From the NCBI RefSeq assembly GCF_002127325.2, contig NC_035436.2:88237103-88301102 (forward strand): a stretch of DNA of 64,000 nucleotides, written 5' to 3'. The position numbers were made by a program, and so were the translations under genes. This DNA is from Helianthus annuus. Taxonomy: Eukaryota > Streptophyta > Magnoliopsida > Asterales > Asteraceae. The notes under the pieces are model-generated. The model did not search any database and was not told the DNA's origin. It was given only the letters and a program-made list of their open reading frames with translations. Shown here one piece after another: positions 1-12,368 of this stretch (position 1 is the first letter of the stretch; each line of letters opens with the position of its first letter).

Positions 1-1792
1 ACAATCAAACTAGTGAAGAGCAAGCTGTAGCAATGAAGACTCTTCAGGGAGCATTTATGACAAAACAAAAAGTTGTAAACAATTACATTGAAAAGTGTGT
101 TGCTTTAGAACAGAAGCTTAAGCTGCAACGAATCGATATCGAAACGGAAAGAGTTAATCGTTTATTAAAAAGTTACTCATGTACTTCCTATGTGATTGAC
201 AGGATTTATCCAACTGTTGAAAGCATGAAGGTATGGGAAGAGAATGATGTAACTAAAGAGAATGCAGCTGGAGTTGATGCTGGTGAAAAGATTGCTGACA
301 AGAAGAAGTGTGATCAGAAAAATGACACTGAAAAGGCTTCATCTGGTAAGAAGAAAGGTGTCAGTTATAACAGATGTCCACCTCCACTGGAAAACGGATA
401 TTTGCCTAGACATCCTAACGATGAAAGAGTCAAAAAGGCTACAAATTTACAGTGGGAGTCAGAGTCGTCGGTCAATCTTCCTGAAAGTATTGATGTTGTG
501 TTTACATCATCTGACACTGATCAACAGTCTCAATTGATGAAGAAAGTTGTGGATCATGTGTTAGATAGTGATGACAGTGACGAGTCAAAGCCGGTGTCCG
601 CGTCAGAGTCAAAATCTGAGTCAAAAGCTCCGAGTCAAACAGAAAAACAGGGAAAATTAGTCTATGATAGAAAATTCTTGTTATCAAAATCTAATTTGGA
701 TGATGGGTTGTTTAAAGTTGCTTATACTTTGAATAATTCGGACAAATTATATTCTAATGAGGAATTTCCATTAAGAGGTGTCAAAACTGAATTGATAAAC
801 AAGGTTTTCAAAATCACAGAAATTAATATTTCTGAAATTAAAGGCTTATGTCTTAATGAAAAACCTAAAAAATACACCTCAAGAGTACAACAGAGATTAA
901 ACAAGAAAAAGAATTACAGTTCTGGTTCAGATTTCCAAAAGAGATCAAACCATAGCGGTAATTTCAAAAAGAAAGGTTTAGGTTTTACTCCTACAGAAAA
1001 ACAGAAAAATGAAAAATATGTTCGTGATTTTAAATCCAAAATGTCCTTTGTTTCAGGTACATCGACTGATGAAGAAGAAAAGACATGTTTCTGGAGGGAA
1101 AAGAACAGTGAGTTTCTGAAAAAGAAACAAGCTGAACAAAAGAAAGACTCGAGAACCTGTTTCAAGTGCAACAATGTTGGACATATCGCCAAAGATTGTT
1201 CTCAGGCGATACAATCAAAACAGGGAGTTTTTCGCAAAATCTCAGAAAAGGTGTTTGCGTTCGAATCACACTTGATAGAACAAAATTGTTCAAAGATTCT
1301 ATTTTTGAAATTGGTGAGAGTTCGAACAAGTTTTACAAGAAGAAAGCCAAATCTAACAACCAGAAATGGGTTGTGAAAAAGGGTGGTGAAAGCTCTAGCG
1401 ATGATTCTGATAGGTCGAAAACAGAGGAGCTATCTTCAGGCGATGAAACTGATTCCACAAAGTCAGTGGAGCCACAAGTTATTTCAAAATGTGAAGCTGA
1501 TGTAAAAGTTGAGAATTCAGTTACGAGTGCTAATGATGATGAGTTTCCATCACTTCGGGCTGAGAATTATAAAAAGAAAATTGGTAAAGTTGAAATTTCT
1601 AACCAATTTTATCGTGATGAACAGGAATTTGATGCTGAAAAGGTCTTTAACCCCAAGGTGAAACATATCTTTGGCAAGATGATTGATCGAAAAGTCAAAG
1701 GGGTTAAGGAATTTTACGAGAAGAAAACAAAGAAAGAAAAGGTTGAACCATCCCTGGTTTGTGACTGGGATGGTACATATTATGAACAGTAA
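1..1792 (+). pseudogene. Gag of element B, frameshifted, 5' end outside window
   Basis: The reading frame is already open at base 3 and continues from the Met at 33 to the stop at 1376; a second frame continues the same protein from about 1230 to 1792. The switch falls about 1200-1270, just after the zinc knuckle, and needs one small indel. Features in order: a Lys/Glu-rich coiled-coil-like N part, a short Pro-rich motif near residue 115, acidic Ser/Asp-rich stretches (about 155-200), a basic region, then a CCHC zinc knuckle at 1158-1200 (CFKCNNVGHIAKDC) and, in the second frame, an acidic linker and a Lys-rich end. It should coat and package element RNA in cytoplasmic particles. The zinc knuckle and family resemblance make the call firm; function is doubtful because of the frameshift. 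Confidence 0.8.
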
Positions 1793-3627
1793 GTCTCAGG
1801 ACTTGCCGGAGCTCCCAGGTTGGTAAGCGTGGAGCATGAATCGGCATCTTTCTTGAATTTAATTCGGTAACGTCAATCATATAAACGGTAAAGAGGTTTG
1901 TTTATGTTTGTTGATGTTTTACAATTGGTACAGAGGTTTCTGAACTGAAAATGGTAAATCAAGGACATTGAGTTGTACTTGTATTTTCCTACATTGGTAA
2001 ATAGACAAGATGATGAACCACAACCCCGAACATTTGTTGGATATTCCTACAAATGGTAACCTACAAGTGGTAAAATCTATCAAACTTATTTTCCGGAAAA
2101 ACCATTTTGATTAAAACAAACTTAAGTGTTTTGAAATTTAAATGGGAAAATAGTTTGTTGATAGGGGGAGTTCTGATTGTTTATGTCTAGTGAATGGCGA
2201 ATTGAGGTGGTTTGATATCAGTTGTCATGTTTTGTACAGTTTGTTTTCATATTTTCGTTAATGTGTTTGCATTTTAGGGGGAGTAAGAAAATTTCAGAAA
2301 ATCCAAAAACATTAGAAAATTTGAAAAAGTCAAAAACATGATAAAATCAAAAATGAGTTCTTGTTGCATAAAAGAGGAAATGATATTACATCAGTGGACT
2401 ATCACGACTTGCTAAAGAATTGGAAATGTGATAAACGATCTTACTGCGGATGTGTCAGTAGATTTTCGCACATTTAGTAAATTGAAACGAGATATAAACC
2501 TAAATCGAACTTGCTTGATTCGTGGGTAACTATTCTTGAATATATGGGTAACCCCCGAAATCTTGTTTGAAAGGTCCTGTATTCTGAGATACTAGGTCTT
2601 TATGCTCAGTGATATCTGGGGTATTATCCCGGGACTTCTGCTGTATGGAAGTACTGACCTAGTCCCCGGATAATACTTTCTGCTAATGCTTGAAAAAGCG
2701 CCGCCCTCAGCAATTTGATTAAACAATAAAATTGATAGTCATTGCTGTTGTAAAAAAGATCCTCTAAAGGGGACCCACCAAAAGTCGAAGCCGTCATCTC
2801 TCTGCGTATACGGAAGTATCGACCTGAGCTCTCACGGCCCTCACACATTACCCTTTTACAGATATCATCTGTGGTATACTCACCTGTAAGACTGAATATT
2901 TGGGATCTGGATACAGGAGTATATTCAAGTGGAGTGATACACAATTAAGTTTAAGTCTTTAAAACATTAATATCGTATCTCGAATCGATTGAAATTTGTG
3001 TTGAAAATTTAAGTGGACAAACATACTGACAATCTAGGTAAATTGTTTAGAACTGAGAATGTTTAAAGCTTAACGGTGTTGGTGATTTGTCTCAAAAACT
3101 GATATGATCCTCTTGCACGAGCTCACAAAAATATTGTCTGTAAATAGTTTATTTCTGCATTTTATTTTTCTTTTAGAAAAATCCAAAAAGACTTTTGGTG
3201 TGTTTTAGCATAAATTTTGAAAAGTCAAAAAGATTTTCGACAACTGATGTTGAGTTGCTGATTTTCAAAATTCTGAGTGCTAAACATGATGAGTAATATT
3301 TGAGGGGAGTGTGTGTGTGAAATTAAATGTTTTCATAATCTAACCTTTCAAGTGGTTCATCACAATCTGTGTTAGTTTTGAATGAGAATCTGATTTGGTG
3401 CAGGGTTATATGTTTGATATATATATGTGAAAGAAATTTACTTTGAGGTAGAGGTTATGCAGGAAAGCCAGACAGAGATCCTGAAGATGTTGCTGAAGAT
3501 CAAAGGAATGCCAGCAAATCGAGAGGGGGAGTCTGAAACGGGAAAGAGAGAAGCCCAAAGACTGATCAAGACTGAAGATGTGAAGACACGGCATTGGTGT
3601 GACTCGATAGTCGACTCCATCAACATC
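1793..3627 (+). other. Noncoding 3' module of element B
   Basis: There is 1.8 kb without a supported gene between gag and the PPT. It contains several G-rich tracts of the agggggag type (near 2161, 2275, 3301, 3522) and runs of short A-rich words such as aatccaaaaacattagaaaa (2301-2320). Collinear look-alike blocks occur after gag in element A (30546-32526), although the two elements have unrelated LTRs. I see no RT or integrase remnants. The small open frames here are not collinear with any family I know. Confidence 0.65.
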
Positions 3628-3639
3628 TGAGGGGGAGTC
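3628..3639 (+). other. Polypurine tract of element B
   Basis: The purine run tgagggggagtc directly precedes the LTR start TGTTGG. It is the expected plus-strand primer site for reverse transcription. Confidence 0.85.
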
Positions 3640-4111
3640 TGTTGGTGCACTACATCTGCTGATTACGTCTTGTATCGAGTCATAAGTCTTAGATGTTAGA
3701 TCTGGGCACAATATACGAGAAATTGTAAGATTGTATAGAGTTTAGATTGTTGGATCGCTCATAGGTCCATTAGGATATCTGGGTCGCTCGAATGACATGT
3801 TTTAGGATCGCTCGTATGGTAAATGGGCTGGACCGCTCCAACGTCAAGTGTGGGCCGCTTATTGGGCCTGTCCAATAAGCGGTTCCAGCTGTCTATATAT
3901 ACCTCAAGAGCGATCTCAGTTGTAACGGTTGATTGAATCTCGTACTGAAGTGCTGCCGGATCGAGAACTGAGTGTATTTACCGTCAAATCAATACAGAAA
4001 GTGTTTAAAGTGAATTGTATGCTATTCCTACGTTGATTACTTGTTATTCCGCACCTGTAATTGACGAAAACACCTCTGATCGACTCATTCGGGTCGCCAA
4101 ACGATCCTACA
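3640..4111 (+). repeat. 3' LTR of element B (472 bp)
   Basis: It starts TGTTGGTGCAC after the PPT and ends GATCCTACA, where Gypsy G1 coding sequence resumes, so both edges are set by context. A TATA-like tctatatatacc lies at 3892-3903. The interior repeats gatcgctc/ggatcgctcg words. The partner LTR is outside the window, so age cannot be judged. Confidence 0.85.
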
Positions 4112-6272
4112 TTCTGAGTTAGAGCAGTTAGAGGAACTGCAATCTTTGAGAAGTTTTCTATGAAGCGGTGGTAATAACCCGCAAGACCAAGAAAAGAACG
4201 AACCTCGGTAGGAGTAGTAGGCGTATCCCAATCCTTAATCGCACTGATCTTGGAGGGATCTACATGAATACCTTGTTCGTTGACAATATGTCCCAAAAAT
4301 TGAACTTCCTTAAGCCAAAGTTCACACTTGGAGAATTTGGCGAAAAGTTGCTCTTTCTTTAAGAGTTCCATAGTAAGACGAAGATGTTGCTCGTGATCAG
4401 CTTGCGTCTTAGAATAAATCAAGATGTCATCAATGAAAACAATGATGAACTTATCCAAATAGGGCTTGCGGACTCTATTCATCAAGTCCATGAAAACAGC
4501 AGGAGCATTGGTCAAACCAAACGGCATGACTATGAACTCATAATGCCCATATCGAGTGCGGAATGCGGTCTTGGGAATATCCTCTTCATGCACACGAAGT
4601 TGATGATACCCAGAACAAAGGTCGATCTTCGAAAAGCATGTAGCACCCTATAACTGGTCAAAGAGATCATCAATGCGAGGTAGGGGATATCGATTCTTGA
4701 TGGTAAGCTTATTCAGCTCACGATAATCGATACACATTCTGAAGGATCCATCCTTCTTCTTAACAAAAAGAACGGGAGCACCCCAAGGTGAGAAGCTAGG
4801 ACGGATAAAACCTTTGTCAGAAAGCTCTTGAAGCTGCTTAGATAACTCTTGCATTTCAGACGGTGCAAGACGATATGGAGCCCTGGCAATAGGATTTGCA
4901 CCAGGTACAAGATCAATACGGAACTCGACTTGGCGTGCTGGGGGTAGACCAGGTAACTCTTCAGGAAACAACTCTGGATAATCCCGAACAACAGGAATAT
5001 CTTGAATAGATTTACCTTTGTCTTTATCTGCCTAGCTTGAAAACAAGACATAAGCTTGAGGCTACTAGCAGATTTCTCACCACGAACCTGTAGGATCTCA
5101 CCTGACGAAAGTGGCACACGAACGATCTTCTCAAAACAAACTACCTCTGCGCGATGCTTGGCTAACCAATCCATACCCACAATAATGTCGAAGCTTCCAA
5201 GTTGCATAGGCGTGAGGTCGATAGGAAAAAGATGGTCGTTAAGGTTCAACTGGCAGTTGCGAAGGACAGAATCAAGAACAACGGGTTCACCACTCGCAAC
5301 TTCTACTGTCAAAGGCTTACCTAGTTTCGTTCTAGACACTCGAAGCAAGGGCTCAAAAAATAATGACACAAAACTCTTATCGGCCCCTGAATCAAAAAGA
5401 ACAGACCCAGGTTGATTATTGACAAAGAACGTACCGTTCACCACCTCGTTGTCTGCTTGCGCCTCAACAGCATTCATGTTGAAAGCTCGTCCACGGGCCT
5501 GAGCTTGAACCGGGTTTGCATTCACCAATCTTGGACACTGATTACGGTAGTGGGTCAGATCCCCACAGTTATAGCAAGAACCTGGTGGGTAGCGAGGTCG
5601 TGCAGCTTGACCTTGTTGCTGAGCAAGAGGCTGAGCAACTTGTTGAGCCGGGTTCTGAGCTGCCCGATTCTGATTGGCAGGAATGCGGCATATAGCAGCA
5701 AGATGACCAGATCTTCCACAGTTGGTGCATTGACGGCACTGGTGGTGTGGTTGATGATGTCCGTTACACTTATTGCACAAAGGTGCATTGCCAAAGTATG
5801 GTTTCTTGGCAAGTGGTTGCGCAGGCTGATTCGCCTGTGTAGTAACGGCAAAATTTTGGGAAGCCTCCCGCTTCCTAGAACCCTTTGAGGAACCTGCATC
5901 ACTCCCCTTCTTGTTTTTACCTTTCTTGCTATCCTTCTTGTCAGACTCCTGCTTCTTACCCTTCTTGTCACCCTTCCTGTGCAACTTACGCTTTCGAATC
6001 TGCGATTCAGTCAACGTTGCAGCTAACTCGATTGCCTGACGGACAGTGGTAGGATTATTACCAGTAACGATGTCTTGTACGGGGTCAGGTAGACCATCGA
6101 TGTATCTCTCGATAGCCTTGTCGAGTGGGGTGACCATTGTTGGGCATAATAAACTCAGCTCTTCATACCTATCAGTATATGCCCTGTGCTCACCACTTTC
6201 TTGTTTCAGATCATCAAACTCCCTTTCTAGAGCTCGCAGTTCATGATGAGCACAAAACTCCCTCATCATAAG
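4112..6272 (-). pseudogene. G1 gag (C part), protease and reverse transcriptase, broken
   Basis: Read leftward from 6272. It starts in gag at the MREFC motif and continues through a Lys-rich stretch and two zinc-knuckle regions (CTNCGRSGHLAAIC and CYNCGDLTHYRNQC). The aspartic protease follows with active site LFDSGADKSF. A frameshift occurs near 5035. Reverse transcriptase then runs through [10 protein letters not shown], an in-frame TAG after DLFDQL (about 4650), the catalytic FIDDIL region (about 4425-4445) and the thumb ([11 protein letters not shown]). It stops at LTALTQN, where element B is inserted. RNase H and integrase would lie left of the window. Close relatives are plant chromovirus-type Gypsy polyproteins. 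The element cannot make active pol. Confidence 0.9.
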
Positions 6273-9200
6273 TGTCACACCCCGACCACGAAGAACATAC
6301 AAATCGTGGCGGAAACATCGGGGAGTGTTGTAACAGAATTTATTGTTTCAAATCCATGGCAAATGAAGTTTTGTTTTATTAATCAAATATGAAAGTATAC
6401 ATTGTTTAAACAAGAGCCAAAGAGTACATAACATAAATTAACTAGTTCTTGTCTCGTTTTAAGTCACTAAGGCACAGGTCCGCCTAAGTATGTCTTGATA
6501 AGTCCTATGCATCATCTCCTAAAAACACATGTGAAAATAGGGACGTCAGCATAAAAATGCCTGTGAGATACATAGGTTTTGTGAAAACAGAATTCATGAC
6601 TTATGTTTGAGAAAATGTTTAGTCATGAACCTTGTAATTTGCTTCGTCTTGTAAATCATTTGAAGAACGGTAAGATCAGATGATATGTATAAATAAGAGA
6701 ATAATGCATGGTTAGCTGAATAACCATGTGAAATGAGTTCGTATAGGATAAGTTGTTTGTAAATCGAGGTCTAGTGAAAAGTGTGTTATTTGTATAAAAT
6801 GTTATATGTCTCAAAATGAAATGATTCAAATAATGCTACAATATGTAATACCACACAAACACTTATATATATGAAGTACCAGCAGCGTATCCACCATGCT
6901 TGTGTCATATTACACACGCCTCGTTATTTAGATCACTTATTCAAACCAATCCATCAAGATCAAATGCATAACAATTGTAGAAATGTTTATGTATAGTCAA
7001 ATGTCTATTGTCAAATGTAAATCATGTCAACAGATACAACTGGTTCACACGGTTCAATAGTTACAAACGGTTCATGTAATCAAAGGGGTAAGACGGTTCA
7101 CATAGTCAAATGGTTACAACGGTTCAAAATGTGGTATAATGTGTTCATATGCTGGATGAGCATATGCAACGGAAATGTAATGTAAAACAATGTACTAAGT
7201 ATGCACACAATGGGCGTACGTAGCATGAAATGTATTGTAAAGTGATGTACTAAGTATGCACACAATGGGCGTACGTAGCATGAGATGTATTGTAAAGTGA
7301 TGTACTAAGTATGCACACAATGGGCGTACGTAGCATGAGATGTATTGTAAAGTGATGTACTAAGTATGCACACAATGGGCGTACGTAGCATGAGATGTAT
7401 TGAAATCATGTACTATAAATGTACTAATGAACATAGCATGTATATGATGTGGAAACAGGAAAGCACGAAAGTAACAAGTAGGCACATGTGTTTCACCCCA
7501 AAATAGTTTGGAAAACAGTAAAAGAGGGGTCTATGTACTCACATAAACTCCTCGAAAATATGTAAAAGACGGGGTTCTATGTACTCACCTGAGATTGCTT
7601 TGAAGTCCTTGTATAACAACCAAATAACGCTAGCGATCACGGATATCAAACGGCACCTAATAGGTAGCTATATTAATATACTGGACCAAAATCGGAAGGA
7701 TCGGGTAGTATGCGGGTTCGTAAACCAAACGAGTATGGAGACTCATGAAATATGGTTTAACAAAGCCTACATACTAAAATGAAACTTAACCTAAGTGCTT
7801 GCGACCCACTACGACCCGTTTACGTAGCTTATGCTACCTTAACGCGTCGTTCGCGTAGAACGCGTTTGGAACGCCTAACATCGTGACCATAAGGTATAGC
7901 CTCGGAAGGTTATTCCCTATACCACTATGGTCACCTAATGTGTTTGGTCGGATCCCAATGATCGACCAAATGGGTCGGGTGCGAAAGTATAAGCGATTGT
8001 TTAGATCGCTTACCTTACGACCCTATATAAGCACTAAACTAAAAGTGACGAGCTAAGCATGTTAGAACATGCTTAACTAAGTTTAGAAAACAGGTTTGGT
8101 ATCAAAACAAATGGTTTTGATACTCACGAGTAGTTTGGTTACAAAATACGCAAGAATGCGCATTTTGGCCGAAACTACGACTCGTCACTGAGCCTAGATA
8201 ACGTGGTAATCAGTAGGTATAGTCACTATGGACTATAACCATCGTGATCACGCTCACGTTATGAAGTTCCAATGAACTTCGTGTTGACCATAGGCTGGTC
8301 AACGCAGAAATTCAAACAAAGTTTGACTTTAGCACTAGAAAGCGATTAAAAGAACGAAAGAACACTTACGAAGGGTCCCCGAAAGCTAAACTTGATCCAG
8401 GAGCTCAGGTATGAAGCAATGGCATCAACTTAGAGCTCTTTGATCAGTTTTGTGGGTTTTAACACAAATAGGGGGTATTTATAGGAAAAGCAAAACTGTT
8501 ATCGTTTCTTGAATATCGTGCCACGATCTCATGCGTACACTTGTCAAGATGTTGTGGTGGCTCATAATGACCCTTAACTCCAGAGATTGTGAAAGGGCAT
8601 TGCCCTTTGGAGTGTTTGAAAGGCCAACTTCAGCCAAAAAAACAAGTTTCTGCATCTGCAGGGGCCACGCGGCCCGCGTCAAGATGCAGGCAAAACTAAT
8701 GCGGGCCGCCTGGCCTTGTCTGATCTGCACAACTTTCAGAATTTACAGTTTAGGTCCCTGTTGCGTATCTAAGCCATTTTCAGCACTTCTAAGGCCCGTA
8801 AAGCCAACTTTAAGGCCCTAAAATGATGCCTAAACATTGTGGACATGAAACATGCTCAAAAATATTCCGGATGTCGGTTCGTTTGGCCGTACGATCGCGA
8901 TGTTCGCCTAATTACGACGAAATGTGCATAAGCGCGAAAGACGATCCAAATGACGCGACGAATGGATTTTTCTCATGCCAAACACTAAGGCATAATATAA
9001 GGATGATTACATAAATTTTTGGATGTCCGGATATATTCAGAACGTAAGTTATGCGCGAAAGTGCAAACTTGTGCACTTTTTGACACTTTTAGCCCCTGAA
9101 TGATCCAAAAGTTTATTTTAGCATACCAAACCCCTCAAAGCCTATTTCTAAGCTACGTAAAGGATATTTATGGTATGTTTAACTTATGGACATGTTCCGG

Positions 9201-9556
9201 AATGTTTGTTACAGTTTAAATTGGCATACTTTCGCAGTTTGTCAAGTTTAGTCCCTGTAAGCGAATTAACTTGTTTTTGCCATACCAAAGCCTTCAAAAC
9301 TTATTTCTAAGTTATGTAAAGGTTATTTAAGGTATGTTGAGTATATGTAGATGTTCCGGAGTATTTGTCGCATTAAACTGAGTACGTTCACGCACCAGTT
9401 TGCGTATAATTCTCCAGAAAGCGATGTAAAGTTTGAAATTGAACAAGAATTGATATGTGCAAAAGATACACATATTTATACAAGATCCCAAGTATGAAAT
9501 ACAATATTTCATTAGCTTGGTATTTGTTTGATGGTCGCGGTGACACAGGTGTCACA
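6273..9556 (-). repeat. Solo LTR inside G1 gag (3284 bp)
   Basis: In the plus direction it begins tgtcacaccccgaccacg and ends caggtgtcaca. It is flanked by the perfect 5-base target duplication ATAAG (6268-6272 and 9557-9561). Removing it rejoins G1 gag in frame. Its ends and interior resemble the G1 LTR (10599 onward), so a member of the same family inserted into G1 and later lost its internal part by LTR-LTR recombination. Coding direction is minus by analogy with G1. Small open frames within it are not genes. Confidence 0.92.
7190..7409. repeat. 55-bp tandem repeat, four copies, in the solo LTR
   Basis: Units start at 7190, 7245, 7300 and 7355 with atgtactaagtatgcacaca and contain gggcgtacgtagcatgag. 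Later copies are nearly identical, so the array is young. The matching place in the G1 LTR (about 11810-11950) has a diverged, less regular version. Confidence 0.95.
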
Positions 9557-9936
9557 ATAAGAGTCCTCAGTTCAGCCCATGTCTGTGCTAAAGCAACTTC
9601 AGCACCACGATCTCTCATAACCCCGTTCCACCATGTCAACGCCCTCTTTTGAAAAACACTAGAAGCAAACTCAACCTTCCAGTTCTCTGGACACAGAACG
9701 TGACGGAATGTACTCTCAATGCTCTCAAACCATTGAAGGAGCCCAGTTGCCCCCTCAGTACCACTGAACTTGAGTGGTTTAGCCGAATTGAAGCTCTTGA
9801 AGTTACAAGGAGCGTTCTGATTGTTGTTGGCTTAGTTTACTTGAGCTATAATGTTTGGGAGTGCAGCAGCCATGTGCTGTGCCAGAATGTCTGCCATTTC
9901 GGCATTTGTTAACGGGTTTTCACGTCGAGGAGGCAT
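9557..9936 (-). pseudogene. G1 gag N-terminal part
   Basis: An ATG at 9936 opens a frame starting MPPRRENPLTNAEM. One in-frame TAA falls about 34 codons in. The gag core follows with FSGTEGATGLLQWFE and ALTWWN, ending at the solo LTR. The 5-base duplication ATAAG lies at the join, and the frame resumes at 6272 with MMREFC. This is the matrix/capsid-like N part of a Ty3 Gag. The stop codon makes the gene non-functional unless read through. Confidence 0.85.
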
Positions 9937-10598
9937 GCTAAAAAGAGGAAAACATGAGAGGAAACGAGTGAGATGATTAGATGAAAAGAACGGGATGAAA
10001 TAAAATCAACAAAGCAAGGATGGTGGTCATTTGTCTGTATCACAAAGCAAACAAATGACACACAGCGACTAATCAAAGTAAATAGGTCCAACAATAGTGC
10101 TTAGCAAAGACATGCTCGCCTATAAGTGAACACTCACCCCAAGAGTTCCCAGGTAAGAGTGACTGGTCCGATTATGTGGATTTGTATGAACACTCTAGCC
10201 TTAGACAGAAAACCCAGGGTACAGGCATTCTCCCTTCCAGTTTGCACGTGTTCACACTATTTAGAACCCAAAACTTTGACGAGATTTTGAAAACTTGGAA
10301 GGCACAAGGCCAAAAGAATCATTCAAAAACAAATGATAAAATTTCAAAATCAATTTGAAAAATCAAAAGGGTTCAAAACCATATAATAAATCATTTGAAA
10401 ACAGAGGATTGTTTTTCAAAAATCGTTTTAGAAAACTGGGTTCTTGTTTTGGTGATCACCTAAGGATAGGTGAAGTGCATGTTTTAAAATCTAAACACAA
10501 GACAACTCGTGTTGGGGTCCTAGAAAGGTTATAGTCTAGGTCAAAGCATTACTAATAACCTAATTCCCTATAACCATTGGCTCTGATACCAACTCTTC
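9937..10598 (-). other. G1 5' leader and primer-binding site
   Basis: This untranslated leader lies between the 5' LTR (right) and the gag ATG. The PBS is TGGTATCAGAGCC on the minus strand at 10591-10579. It matches the 3' end of initiator-Met tRNA and is separated from the LTR by a few bases. The leader is A-rich (10270-10440) with no coding signal. Confidence 0.8.
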
Positions 10599-12368
10599 TG
10601 TCACACCCCGACCACGTAAAACATCAAATCGTGGCGGAAACGTCGGGGAGTGTTGTAACAGAATTATTGTTCCACAACCATAGTAATTAAAATAATATTT
10701 TATTCATCACCCAAGGGTGGAATACATGGTTTCAAGACAAGAACCAACAAGTCACATTGTCTTAAAATAAAAGAAAACAAGAGTACATCACATAATTAAA
10801 CTAAGTCTAGCTTCATTTTATGTCACTAAGGCCCAAGTCCACCCTAGCGTGTCACGATCAACATCCTAAACAACAGCTCCTGAAACATATGTGAAAATAG
10901 GTACGTCAGCATAAAAATGCCTGTGAGTAACATAGGTTTTGTGAAAATTTGATTCATGACTTAGGTTTTGGAAAAAAAATGTTTAATAAAATTCAGTCAT
11001 GAACCTTGTAAATTGTTTTTTTTTGTAAATCATTTGAAAAGCGATAAAATCAGATAATATGTAAATAAAGAATTATGTATGGTTAAATGAATAATCAAGT
11101 AAAAATAAGTTGTATGAAATAAACTGTTTTGTAAAACAAAGTCTTGTGAAAAATATGTTATTTGTGTGATAATGTATAAGTCCAAATTGAATGATTTAAG
11201 TAATGCCACGACATGTAATATGATACAAGCACTTATATATAGGAAGTACCAGCGGCATATCCACCATGCTTGTATTATACTACACACGTCTCGTTACCTA
11301 AGTCACTAAAACAAACCACCAAAGTATAAAGTTCATGTTTAAACCAACCATCAAATGCTCTTGTATAAACCATTGTCAATGTTTAAAAGTCCAAAATGTA
11401 GTCATGTAGTTATGAATGTGTAAACAAAAGTTATGTATGGTAAGTAAAAATGAGACTACTTAAACCATAAGTAAAAATGAACAAAACAAAGTATTTTGAG
11501 TAAATCAAAAAGTTATGTTTTGCCAAGTAAAAGCATGTTTTATTGATACAAACATTTATGTGGTAAGTTAAACGCATACATTCAAGCCTTGAGACAGACA
11601 GATAACCCTAAGTCAAGGTTATCAAAAGAAATGTTTTCGGATTCAGTCATTCCTTACACCCAAACAAACCTAGGATGTCAGGAACGGGATTTGTCAAGTC
11701 CTATGGTACCATTACTTACTACCGAGCGGCGTAGCTAATGTTAATGAATGTAATAAAGAACCGTTAAACAAACCAAATGTTATACCAAATGTAAACAAGT
11801 TATGTGAAAACAATGTACTAAGTATGCTAAGCAAACATACAAAGCAGAAAAGTCATGTAAATCAATGTGCTAGCATGTTAAATGAATCATACATAGCAAA
11901 GGAAATGTAAAACAATGTGCTAGCATGTCAAGTAAACACACGTAGCAAAACATAATGAAATCATGTACTATAAGTGTACTAATGAACATAACAAGCATAA
12001 GTTGTGAAAACATGGAAAGCATGAAAGTAACAAGTAGGCACATGTGTTTCACCCCAAATCGTTTGAAAAACAGTAAAGGAGGGGTCTATGTACTCACTTG
12101 AGATTGCTAAATAGACTTTAGATATCCACCAAGCAAGCTAGAAGATCACGGATTCAAACGGCACCTAATATAGGTATATATATTAATAAACGGACCTATC
12201 GGAGGATCGGGTAGTACGAGGGTTCGTAAACCAAATAAGTGTGGGAACTTATGTAATATGGTTTAACAAAGCCTACATACTAAAACGAAACCTATCCTAA
12301 GTGCTTTTGACCCGTTACGACCCGTTTAGATAGCTTATGCTACTTTAACGCGTCGTTCGCGTAAAACG
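10599..12368 (-). repeat. G1 5' LTR, left fragment
   Basis: It begins tgtcacaccccgaccacg next to the PBS and is interrupted at 12369 by element G2. It resembles the solo LTR throughout: same terminal 30 bases with few changes, same accctt/caccccaaa words and the same order. It continues at 22039. Confidence 0.88.

Larger units (their letters stand above)
1..4111 (+). mobile_element. Element B: Copia (Sirevirus-like) retrotransposon lacking pol, right part only
   Basis: The element enters from the left edge inside gag and ends with a PPT and a 3' LTR at 3640-4111. It is inserted in the reverse transcriptase region of Gypsy element G1; the bases after the LTR are ttctg, and the left duplication lies outside the window. 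Between the end of gag (1792) and the PPT there is no protease, integrase, reverse transcriptase or RNase H coding sequence in any frame, so this copy is non-autonomous. Repeated agggggag-type tracts before the LTR are a known trait of the Sirevirus branch of Copia elements; the lineage assignment is inference from that and from the gag. Confidence 0.8.

Noticed and set aside
2624..2944. 106-codon minus-strand frame in the element B tail
   Set aside because: Its N-terminal half is an inverted reading of the conserved noncoding module; not kept in element A.
7190..7409. Regularly spaced repeats suggestive of a CRISPR array
   Set aside because: Units are directly adjacent with no unique spacers, in plant LTR DNA.
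8479..9014. Several 60-96 codon frames on both strands
   Set aside because: They sit within the solo LTR and overlap each other; no family resemblance.
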